From the NCBI GenBank assembly GCA_964525995.1, contig CAZGIM010000019.1:17218-81217 (forward strand): 64,000 nt of DNA, read 5' to 3'. Source of the DNA: CAIVAT01 sp964525995 (GTDB taxonomy: Bacteria > Bacteroidota > Bacteroidia > Bacteroidales > FEN-979). The notes beneath the pieces were generated by a model. That model had not been told where the DNA came from. It did not search any database and worked only from the letters and a program-made list of their open reading frames with translations. Numbering within the stretch: position 1 is the stretch's first letter; each line of letters opens with the position of its first letter. The position numbers and the translations under genes are program-made. Shown piece after piece: positions 9,621 through 16,225 of this stretch.

Positions 9621-9691
9621 GCCCCGTTACCTTATTTTGCGTTCTGAGAAAGAACATTCAGGGTGTAAACTGTTCCGTGCTACGCGCAAGA

Positions 9692-10801
9692 TCACTGGTT
9701 AAGAAACTCCTTCCGCACCGACTCATACGATGGAACATCACGGAACGACCATTTCGCCAAAACTACCCCGTCGCGGATCAGGATCAGTCCGGGATTGGAT
9801 CGAACCATTGTCTTCAAAACCACATCGTCGGCGTTGTAAAAATCGAATGCGGCGCCATTCTCCAGTCTGAATTTAATAATTCCGGCCGGAAGCGTATTGG
9901 TCAGGCATACCATGGAGTATCCGTCGGCAACTGCTTTTTTATAAAAAGGTAAAATGCTTCGGAATCCATCAACATGAGTCTGATCGAGATCATATGCCAC
10001 CAAAATAAATTGAAAGTCAGGATTATCGATGATGCCCGAAGTGTAATCATTTCCCTGAGCATCCTCGATTCTGAGCGCGACACCACGATCGGCGTTGGGA
10101 TCGACCACCCGCTGACTCTTGAATATCCACTGCGAAAGCCATATTGAGTCGTTCCAGGGATAATTGGGGGAGATGAATTCCTTTTCCTCGCCGGTGCTTT
10201 TGTTTTTATAGGTCACGTAAAAAATGACCGGTTGTTTCGATTTTTCGTTTATCCGGTTCCCGACTTTCCAGGCCATGAAATCGATCAGGGGAAGGTGGCG
10301 GTAGGCATAGACCGACATCCAGGTAAAGCTGCAAACCGCGAGGATTAAAACGGAAATATCGCCCCACTGTGGCAGCAGGCTCCGGTATTTTTTCCGCCAC
10401 ATGAAGATGGGTATCACCATAGCTATCAAAACCAGGTTCTTTAAAAAGGTTTGCAGGTTGGTAAGTTTAATGGCATCGCCGAAGCATCCGCAATCGGGCA
10501 CCGGACTGTAAACTGCGTCGAAAAAGGTGAGCACCGTGAAAAAGATCATCATTGGGAGCAACAGCCACACTGTTTTACGGATCCACAGATTCAGGAGCAG
10601 GCTGATACCGAGAATGAATTCGAGGGCGCACAAAAGGATGGCGAAATAAAGTGAAAACTGCATAAAAAAGGGCATGTTGAATGCGGTGAAATAATCATCC
10701 ATCCGGTAAACCGTGCCCAAAGGATCCACTCCTTTTACAATGCTTGAGAAGATAAAGACGACTCCGACAAGGATCCTGAGAAGGTTTCTAATTATTTTCA
10801 T
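9692..10801 (-). CDS. DoxX/MauE-like membrane protein with thioredoxin-like C-terminal region
   Basis: The first 150 residues form four membrane helices of the DoxX/MauE type, with the motif PDCGCFGDA between helices three and four, and another helix follows near 150-170. The C-terminal half (from about 185) is soluble and looks thioredoxin-like (FQFILVAYDL, YSMVCLTNTLP, GLILIRDGVVLAKWS) but lacks a CXXC, so redox activity is uncertain. Such proteins are common next to DUF1599 and tpiA in Bacteroidales. The start overlaps the end of the DUF1599 gene by 14 nt. The specific role is unknown. Confidence 0.8.
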   Translation of the reverse strand: MKIIRNLLRILVGVVFIFSSIVKGVDPLGTVYRMDDYFTAFNMPFFMQFSLYFAILLCALEFILGISLLLNLWIRKTVWLLLPMMIFFTVLTFFDAVYSPVPDCGCFGDAIKLTNLQTFLKNLVLIAMVIPIFMWRKKYRSLLPQWGDISVLILAVCSFTWMSVYAYRHLPLIDFMAWKVGNRINEKSKQPVIFYVTYKNKSTGEEKEFISPNYPWNDSIWLSQWIFKSQRVVDPNADRGVALRIEDAQGNDYTSGIIDNPDFQFILVAYDLDQTHVDGFRSILPFYKKAVADGYSMVCLTNTLPAGIIKFRLENGAAFDFYNADDVVLKTMVRSNPGLILIRDGVVLAKWSFRDVPSYESVRKEFLNQ

Positions 10802-11342
10802 AATCCATTTTTATCAGTGAGAAAACGGCATAGTTAATAATGTCAAAGTAATTGGCGTCAACTCCTTCGGAGACATATGTTTTCCCGGAGTTATCTTCGA
10901 TCTGTTTGATGCGCATCAGCTTCATCAGGATGATATCGGTAAGCGAACTGCGCCGCATATTCCTCCACGCCTCTCCGTAATCATGGTTTTTATCCATCAT
11001 GAGCGACCGGGCCCTGGAAGAGAATTTCAGGTAAAGTCCGTCGGCCTGTTCAACGGAGAGATTCAACGGCTGATCGGAGCCAAGTTCCAACTGGATCAAC
11101 GCCATGATCGAATAGTTGATGATTCCGATGTATTCCGGGCGGATACCCTCATCAATCTTACGGGTTCCCTTCTCTTCGATACTCCTGATGCGGTTTGCCT
11201 TGATGTAGATCTGATCGGTGATCGAAGGTGTGCGCAGGATTCGCCACGCGGATCCGTAATCACCCATTTTCGACATAAACGTTTTGTGGCAGAGGCCGAT
11301 CACCTCATCAAATTGTTTACCTGTATCAGCAGCCTGGTCCAT
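10788..11342 (-). CDS. DUF1599 domain protein (nucleotide modification associated)
   Basis: The 184-residue product consists of two similar halves, each with a D-Y-G-x-A-W-R motif: MGDYGSAWRILR near 30 and NHDYGEAWRNMR near 125. This duplicated pattern is the hallmark of DUF1599, a family predicted by others to act on modified nucleotides; its biochemistry is not established. It is the first gene of the minus-strand run leading to tpiA and lies back to back with folP, a neighbourhood typical of Bacteroidales. No signal peptide or membrane segment is present. Confidence 0.85.
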   Translation of the reverse strand: MDQAADTGKQFDEVIGLCHKTFMSKMGDYGSAWRILRTPSITDQIYIKANRIRSIEEKGTRKIDEGIRPEYIGIINYSIMALIQLELGSDQPLNLSVEQADGLYLKFSSRARSLMMDKNHDYGEAWRNMRRSSLTDIILMKLMRIKQIEDNSGKTYVSEGVDANYFDIINYAVFSLIKMDYENN

Positions 11343-11444
11343 ACATCAACACAATTAACAGGAGCGAAATTAGAAAAATTTTCCGACATCTGTTCCAATT
11401 GACCGGCCCCGGAAGGTCATCATCCATAAAATTTACAAAAGATT

Positions 11445-11452
11445 TACATTTG
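11445..11452 (+). promoter_or_regulatory. -7 box of folP promoter (TACATTTG)
   Basis: TACATTTG matches the Bacteroidota TAnnTTTG consensus. No TTTG is found at the -33 position. The predicted transcript start near 11456 gives folP a leader of about 17 nt. Confidence 0.55.
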
Positions 11453-11472
11453 CATGGAAAAGTGTCATAAGC

Positions 11473-12285
11473 ATGCTGATCGATTGTTCTTCACCTCAGG
11501 TCATGGGAATCCTGAATATCACCCCCGATTCCTTTTACCATCACAGTCGGTTCACCGATCCGGCTGACCAGCTAAGGCAGGTCGAACGGATGTTGTCGGA
11601 AGGCGCCACGATCATCGATATCGGCGCAGTTTCGACCAGGCCGGGCGGCAAGCAGGTCGACGAGGCATGTGAACTCGAAAGGTTATTACCGGCTGTAAGA
11701 CAGATCAGCCGCCATTTTCCGGAAGCGATGATTTCGGTCGACACCTACCGTGCTGCCGTAGCCCGCGCCGCTGTAGAGGAAGGCGCCACGGTAATCAACG
11801 ATATTTACGGCGGCCGCTTTGACAAAGCAATGATCGAAACCGTAGCAAACCTGAATGTCCCGTATATTCTTATGCACATGAAGGGAACCCCTGAGAACAT
11901 GCAGAACAATCCGGTTTATTCGGATGTAGTCGCTGAAGTGTCCTACTTTTTTGAACAACAGACTGCCCGCTGTAAAGAACATGGAATCCGCCAGGTGATC
12001 ATTGATCCAGGTTTCGGATTTGGGAAGAGCGTGGCACATAACTATACTCTTCTGAATCATCTGGATGAACTCACCGCCCTGGGATACCCATTGGTAGCCG
12101 GATTCTCCCGAAAATCGATGATCACCCGTACCCTCGACTGTACCCCGGAACAGGCGCTGAACGGCACTACCGTTCTGAACACCCTCGCGCTGACGAAAGG
12201 CGCCGATATCCTGAGGGTTCACGACGTAAAAGAGGCGGTGGAGGCAATCCGGTTATTTCGCGCGTTATCTGGTGAAATTGATTAA
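11473..12285 (+). CDS. folP: Dihydropteroate synthase
   Basis: FolP condenses p-aminobenzoate with dihydropterin pyrophosphate in folate synthesis and is the sulfonamide target. The 270-residue TIM-barrel protein carries the family signatures VMGILNITPDSF near the N-terminus, GATIIDIGAVSTRPGG, the ATVINDI segment, LMHMKG, IIDPGFGFGKS and GFSRKSMI. The start at 11473 leaves a slightly short N-terminus, but no in-frame start lies further upstream before the predicted promoter. It is followed after 9 nt by cdaA, an arrangement common in Bacteroidales. Confidence 0.96.
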   Translation: MLIDCSSPQVMGILNITPDSFYHHSRFTDPADQLRQVERMLSEGATIIDIGAVSTRPGGKQVDEACELERLLPAVRQISRHFPEAMISVDTYRAAVARAAVEEGATVINDIYGGRFDKAMIETVANLNVPYILMHMKGTPENMQNNPVYSDVVAEVSYFFEQQTARCKEHGIRQVIIDPGFGFGKSVAHNYTLLNHLDELTALGYPLVAGFSRKSMITRTLDCTPEQALNGTTVLNTLALTKGADILRVHDVKEAVEAIRLFRALSGEID

Positions 12286-12290
12286 TTTTG
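12283..12290 (+). promoter_or_regulatory. Internal -7 box directly before cdaA (TAATTTTG)
   Basis: TAATTTTG overlaps the folP stop codon and ends four nucleotides before the cdaA ATG. If it is used, transcription would begin at or next to the start codon, giving cdaA a leaderless transcript separate from folP read-through. No clear -33 TTTG is present. Confidence 0.4.
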
Positions 12291-12294
12291 CGGC

Positions 12295-13077
12295 ATGTTA
12301 TTAGCCGGCCCATTCAGTTTACGGATCATCGATATCATCGATATCATCCTGTTCGCCATCCTGCTATATGAACTCTACAACCTGGTCAAAGGTACGGCAG
12401 CGATCAAGATTTTTATCGGGATGATCTCCATCTACATCATCTACAGGGTGGTAAAAATCCTGCAGATGCAATTGCTGACCGAAATACTGGGACAGTTTAT
12501 CAGTGTGGGGGTGATCGCGCTGATTGTGGTCTTTCAACCGGAGATCAGACAATTCCTGTTGATTCTTGGAAATACCCGGATCATTAAAAACCAGCGGAAG
12601 AGGTTTCTGTTTTGGCACTTCAGAATCAACAATCCGGTGAATCTCAGTATCGGAAAGATCGTCAAGGCTTGTCAGAAAATGGCCGAGACCCGGACCGGCG
12701 CGCTGATTGTGATCACGCGGCAAAATGAGCTCGGACAGTACGTGGCTACCGGTCAACCGGTTGAAGCCACAATCTCTGAGGTGTTGCTCGAGACGATATT
12801 TTTCAAGAACAGTCCCCTTCATGATGGCGCCGTGATCATTACCGGAAACAATATCCGGGCTGCCCGTTGTATTTTGCCGGTATCAAGCAGTCCAACCATT
12901 CCCTCTTACTACGGGCTACGCCACCGGGCCGCGGTCGGGATAACGGAAAAATCGGATGCCCTGGCCATCATCGTATCCGAAGAAACGGGCGACCTGGCTT
13001 ACAGTCTGGATGGAAACCTGGCCGAAAATGTCACCCCCTCCGACCTGTCAGGTTTTCTCGAACGATTGTTTCAGTAG
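12295..13077 (+). CDS. cdaA: Diadenylate cyclase (CdaA type)
   Basis: CdaA makes the second messenger c-di-AMP from two ATP at the cytoplasmic face of the membrane. The 260-residue product has three N-terminal membrane segments (about 10-30, 35-55, 65-85) followed by a DAC domain. Both catalytic signatures are intact: DGA at 177-179 (LHDGAVIITGN) and RHR at 209-211 (GLRHRAAVGI). Length and topology match the widespread CdaA class rather than DisA. Pairing with folP is conserved in Bacteroidales. No c-di-AMP phosphodiesterase or CdaR-like regulator lies nearby. Confidence 0.95.
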   Translation: MLLAGPFSLRIIDIIDIILFAILLYELYNLVKGTAAIKIFIGMISIYIIYRVVKILQMQLLTEILGQFISVGVIALIVVFQPEIRQFLLILGNTRIIKNQRKRFLFWHFRINNPVNLSIGKIVKACQKMAETRTGALIVITRQNELGQYVATGQPVEATISEVLLETIFFKNSPLHDGAVIITGNNIRAARCILPVSSSPTIPSYYGLRHRAAVGITEKSDALAIIVSEETGDLAYSLDGNLAENVTPSDLSGFLERLFQ

Positions 13078-13079
13078 AA

Positions 13080-13109
13080 TCCTGCCTTTAATCATCTAGT
13101 CAGGCAGGA
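13080..13109 (+). terminator. Hairpin after cdaA
   Basis: TCCTGCCT (13080-13087) and AGGCAGGA (13102-13109) form an 8-bp perfect stem with a 14-nt loop three bases after the cdaA stop. No T-run follows, so it is a weak candidate for an intrinsic terminator; it may instead be a chance product of the GGCAGG array that begins here. Confidence 0.35.
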
Positions 13110-13265
13110 GGCAATAGGCAGGAGGCAATAGGCAGTAGGCAATATGGAAAATATATTTAAGGGATTAGCGAATTAGGGACTAGCGAATAGCGAATAGGAA
13201 GGTTCATTTCCCATTTTCAATTTTCAATTTTCAATTGTAATTCACTCATTCACTCATTCACTCAA
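13102..13265. repeat. Cluster of four simple-sequence arrays
   Basis: Four short degenerate arrays lie in series between cdaA and pirin: AGGCAGGAGGCAAT-type units (13102-13143), ATTAGCGAATTAGGGACTAG-type units (about 13163-13198), three copies of the 7-mer ATTTTCA (13213-13237) and CACTCATT-type units (13241-13265). The last array reads TGA every four bases on the minus strand and contains the pirin stop codon (13258). The same array classes recur at 27451-27553, 28797-28893 and inside two coding sequences. Confidence 0.8.
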
Positions 13266-14283
13266 TTTTTGTTGGTTTCTCCTCAACGCCATCCTTGTAC
13301 TTTGCAAACCTCCCCTTCTCCCTTGGGTGTATGTTATCGAGTCGCGGCCAGGGCCAGCCGCCGAACTCGGTGGCGCGGTAGTCGTTGAAAGCCTGCCGGA
13401 TCTCCTCCTCCGAATTCATCACAAAAGGACCATATTGCACGACGGGTTCGTCGATCGGCACTCCCTGCAGCAGGAACAGCAAGCCTTCGGAAGCTCCGTT
13501 TTCGATATCCGCGTCCAATCCCGCTTTTATCTCAAAGGAGTGCATGGCAGTAATTGATGTTCCGGCAATGGTAAGTCTGTCGCCCCCATAAAAGTATAGG
13601 GTCCTCAATGCTTTCGGACCCGCCGCTGGCAGGGTCCACTTTGCACCGGGGTCCATCCGGATGATCCAGATAGCCACCTCGTTGCGTGGATCGGCTGCCC
13701 AGGAATCGGGAGCAGGAGCCAGAGCTGCGACATCACCGATCCTTCCTGCAATTACCTTGACATCCGTGGTTTTTCCTTTGTCATCCGGGTATCTGTAAAC
13801 CGGAATTTGCTCACTCCACATCATCTTGAAGTAGGGGTCGGCAAATTTCCGGGTTTTCGGGAGGTTCAGCCAGACCTGGAAAAGCTCAGTGGTGTTTCCT
13901 CCCTCCCTGTTGAGTAACGGAAACATCTCGCTGTGCTGAAGTCCCGACCCTGCCGTCATCCATTGCACGTCGCCCATGCCGTACCGGCCGGCCTGACCGT
14001 GCGAATCGGAGTGATCGACAAATCCTTTCAGGACGATGGTCACCGTTTCAAATCCCCGGTGCGGGTGTTCCGGGAATCCGGGCACTGTTGTACCATGGTA
14101 CATCCGCCAACCGTCCCTGACCGTGAAATCCTGTCCGAGATTGCGTCCGGCCAGCGATGCAACAGGCCCCATCCGGTCATCCCCGGCAGGATAATAATCG
14201 AGGTGATGGGCGCAGAAAAGGAAGGGATTCCGAACTTCCCAGAGGAAGTCGAGGGGTTTGATATTGCTGATGGTGTTTTTCAT
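13258..14283 (-). CDS. Pirin family protein
   Basis: The 341-residue product is a bicupin of the pirin family. The metal-binding residues are visible in the N-terminal cupin: His73 and His75 in HPHRGFET, and His117 and Glu119 in LQHSEM. Bacterial pirins are metal-dependent, and some oxidise quercetin; the substrate here cannot be told from sequence. The C-terminal cupin (about 200-300) lacks an obvious metal site, as usual. The stop codon lies inside a TGA-rich simple array. Upstream sits a 21-bp element (14305-14325) shared with gcvT. Confidence 0.93.
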   Translation of the reverse strand: MKNTISNIKPLDFLWEVRNPFLFCAHHLDYYPAGDDRMGPVASLAGRNLGQDFTVRDGWRMYHGTTVPGFPEHPHRGFETVTIVLKGFVDHSDSHGQAGRYGMGDVQWMTAGSGLQHSEMFPLLNREGGNTTELFQVWLNLPKTRKFADPYFKMMWSEQIPVYRYPDDKGKTTDVKVIAGRIGDVAALAPAPDSWAADPRNEVAIWIIRMDPGAKWTLPAAGPKALRTLYFYGGDRLTIAGTSITAMHSFEIKAGLDADIENGASEGLLFLLQGVPIDEPVVQYGPFVMNSEEEIRQAFNDYRATEFGGWPWPRLDNIHPREKGRFAKYKDGVEEKPTKIE

Positions 14284-14304
14284 TTGTTAAGAATTTTATA
14301 TTTC

Positions 14305-14325
14305 ATTGGTCACATGGAATATCCA
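14305..14325 (-). promoter_or_regulatory. 21-bp element shared by pirin and gcvT, pirin copy
   Basis: The plus strand reads ATTG, then GTCACATGGAATATCCA. It matches the gcvT copy (62663-62683) at 19 of 21 positions, and in both cases exactly 21 nt separate it from the start codon. A partial copy in the opposite orientation (TGGATATTTCATG) lies at 14363-14375. Position and conservation suggest an operator or an alternative-sigma promoter element. Confidence 0.55.
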
Positions 14326-14399
14326 TTGTTATCATTCGCGATTTGCATAAACCTGATTCCTATGGATATTTCATGGTTTCGTTGTTTTGTGCGTTTTAC

Positions 14400-14515
14400 A
14401 TTATAAAGTCCACAATCCGAGGGCCATAAATCACGGGTAGGAACTCCAAGGCAAGCCCTGGACACCAATTCCGACGTAGCGCAGCGGGTTATTACATCTT
14501 CCTCATAGTACAGGA
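14400..14515. ncRNA. Candidate structured RNA, strand uncertain
   Basis: A GC-rich block stands out between AT-rich flanks. GTCC (14408-14411) and AGGGC (14420-14424) pair with GCCCTGGAC (14455-14463), forming a 9-bp stem interrupted by an 8-nt bulge, with a 30-nt loop. On the minus strand a near-consensus -7 box (AAATTTTG) lies upstream. Neither strand codes for a protein. The Bacteroidales 6S-type RNA (Bacteroidales-1) is one hypothesis, but I cannot confirm it by eye. Confidence 0.3.
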
Positions 14516-14611
14516 TTTTTCGACTAACAAAATTTTTGCGCTTCGTTTAAAAAATTTGAGGCTCACCAATAAATCAGACATGAAAATTAAGGAAATTTTT
14601 CCATCCGCCTG

Positions 14612-15235
14612 TCAGCGTGTCGTACGTTTTTTGACCTCCCCGATGGAATTCATGGGAGCGTCGACGATAAACATGTTGATGATCCATGCAGGAAGAGAAC
14701 CTCCGGGGTTCACGTACCCTTCGAGTGTTACCTGTGTCAGGTTTGAACTCACCGGTTTCACGGTCCAGGTCTGACGATACTCACTGATCCGGATCATATC
14801 CTTTGGCGACGGGGTGTCGACCCGGAGCGGCATTGCGGTTATCTTCCGGGTCCCGGTTTCCGGGTCGATGGTTACTTGGGCATCGACAAATAATTCCCGG
14901 TCCGAAACCGGCCAGGGCATGTCGAAAATCAGGTGGTACCTGGCAAACCTGTTCTTCTCATAGCCAAGCACTTTGATCTGACTCAGACTTTTATCCCACC
15001 AGTCGGTGTTGTTTACATTTTCAATCAGGGCAAAGACCTTTTCGGCCGGGGCATTAATTTCGGCAATCCCTTTGTAGGCCTTGAGCGGCTTGTCTTTCAC
15101 CTTCATTGTATAGATCCTGATCCCCTCTTTCTCTTTGGCAAATTCCCAGGATTGTGCCTGCAATGGAACTGAACAGCCGATGATCGCCAGCAACATGGCG
15201 AAGCGCATGAACATTAAATTTTGCTGTCGGGTCAT
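14612..15235 (-). CDS. Exported START domain protein
   Basis: The 207-residue product starts with a signal peptide (MTRQQNLMFMRFAMLLAIIG, cleavage near PLQAQS) followed by a START/SRPBCC-type lipid-binding domain. START-like features include WEFAKEKEGIRIYT, the APAEKVFALIEN helix, WWDKS, PWPVSDRELF and the C-terminal helix GSLPAWIINMFIVDAPM. The ligand is unknown. I chose the ATG at 15235 because the longer frame (to 15286) would translate a 12-bp palindrome and an unlikely N-terminus; starts at 15214 and 15208 also leave a signal peptide. Confidence 0.82.
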   Translation of the reverse strand: MTRQQNLMFMRFAMLLAIIGCSVPLQAQSWEFAKEKEGIRIYTMKVKDKPLKAYKGIAEINAPAEKVFALIENVNNTDWWDKSLSQIKVLGYEKNRFARYHLIFDMPWPVSDRELFVDAQVTIDPETGTRKITAMPLRVDTPSPKDMIRISEYRQTWTVKPVSSNLTQVTLEGYVNPGGSLPAWIINMFIVDAPMNSIGEVKKRTTR

Positions 15236-15241
15236 GAAGGT

Positions 15242-15253
15242 AGTATTAATACT
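15242..15253. promoter_or_regulatory. 12-bp palindrome before START gene
   Basis: AGTATTAATACT is a perfect palindrome six bases upstream of the chosen START-domain gene start (15235). Its position suits a repressor site, but AT-rich palindromes of this length can occur by chance. Confidence 0.3.
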
Positions 15254-15420
15254 GATTTTCCAGTTCCATACGATCGGGAGCATCACCCGGTTCGTGATGC
15301 CTGACTATCTCGCCCATGATATTTGAATCTTCTTTTTTCTGACAAACGTTACAAAGCTGATTTTCTTATGACGTTATGACCAAATGTTCATGATTTGATT
15401 GATGGTATTGTGTATGTTAA

Positions 15421-16004
15421 GCAAAAATAGACAAATTTGTAACAGGTTTCTTGTTCAAATCCGCCGTTCCGCTTCTGAAGTTTCTGGAACGTAACAACAT
15501 TAAGCTCAATCTGATTGCCGGTTGCAGCGGAGGAAGCATCATGACCGCGCTATTCGCCTCCGGTTATTCTCCCGATGACATTGTCAGAACGGTAGTGCCC
15601 GGACTCAAAAAAGACCTTTTTAAACCGAACTTCAGGGCTTTTGCCTCCATGGTACGACTTCCGTATTGTAAAATGGATAAAGGGTCGGCTCTGATCAAAC
15701 CTGATACACTCCGGAAAAAATTCAGGGAGTATTTCGGCAACAGGCGCATCGAGGACCTCGGGATGAAAATCGTGCTGCAGGCAACCGACTTCCAAACCGG
15801 CGAAGGGGTAGGAATTGAGACGGGCGATTTGGCCGATGGCGTCTATGCTTCTTCGGCATGATGTCGGTGAAGATCGAAGCGAGGGAATTTGCCCTCGAAA
15901 ATACTATTGAAGAGCTGAAAAAGAAAAACAGCCAGATTGAATTTTGGTGTGGTGGTTGTCAGCAAGCTTCGTATGAGAGATTTCGGAAACAACTGATTGA
16001 TTGA
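15421..16004 (+). pseudogene. Patatin-like phospholipase remnant
   Basis: Two overlapping frames together resemble a broken patatin gene. The first (to 15861) carries the nucleophile-elbow motif GCSGGS after LNLIA and the stretch typical of patatins up to DGVYASSA, then stops. The second (15858-16004) has KIEAREFALENTIEELKKK, a plausible patatin C-terminal segment in another frame. The N-terminal glycine-rich loop (GGGxRG) is absent, and so is the catalytic Asp motif (DGG/DGA), which implies 5' loss plus an internal deletion. The second stop codon falls in a TGATTGAC simple array (15992-16024). Confidence 0.7.
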
Positions 16005-16024
16005 CTGATTGACTGATTGGCTGA
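15992..16024 (+). repeat. TGATTGAC simple array
   Basis: Tetramer-phased TGAT/TGAC units follow and include the stop codon of the patatin remnant. Because TGA recurs every four bases, all three plus-strand frames are closed within a few units. Confidence 0.7.
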
Positions 16025-16089
16025 AGTTTTTCCCGTAACGCATCACGTGTCATGGTTTCCACCCTGGGCTCATTCATGAAAATTATGCG

Positions 16090-16124
16090 TACATTTGCAC
16101 ACCTTTAAAAAGAACTTAGTTCTT
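16090..16124 (+). promoter_or_regulatory. Promoter with palindromic operator candidate
   Basis: TACATTTG (16090-16097) matches the Bacteroidota -7 box. Thirteen bases on, AAGAACTTAGTTCTT (16110-16124) is a perfect inverted repeat (6-bp arms, 3-nt centre) that would lie just downstream of the transcript start, a position suited to a repressor. It precedes the radical SAM gene by about 100 nt. Confidence 0.4.
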
Positions 16125-16225
16125 CTGATCCTTCCCGTCACCATCCCGATTGTTCAGAAAATCTATCTCCTTTCATTAAAGACGGCTACGGGCCCTGCCT
16201 GCAGCAATATTTTGAACAAGATCTG

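Larger units (their letters stand above)
14284..14611. other. Intergenic region pirin - START gene
   Basis: This 328-nt stretch has no plausible gene. It holds the 21-bp element shared with gcvT (14305-14325), an opposed partial copy (14363-14375), a GC-rich block with a possible stem (14408-14463) and an AT-rich stretch (14515-14560) that may carry a minus-strand promoter. Confidence 0.7.

Noticed and set aside
14476..14488. tRNA D-arm-like string GTAGCGCAGCGGG
   Set aside because: No acceptor, anticodon or T-arm can be formed around it on the plus strand.
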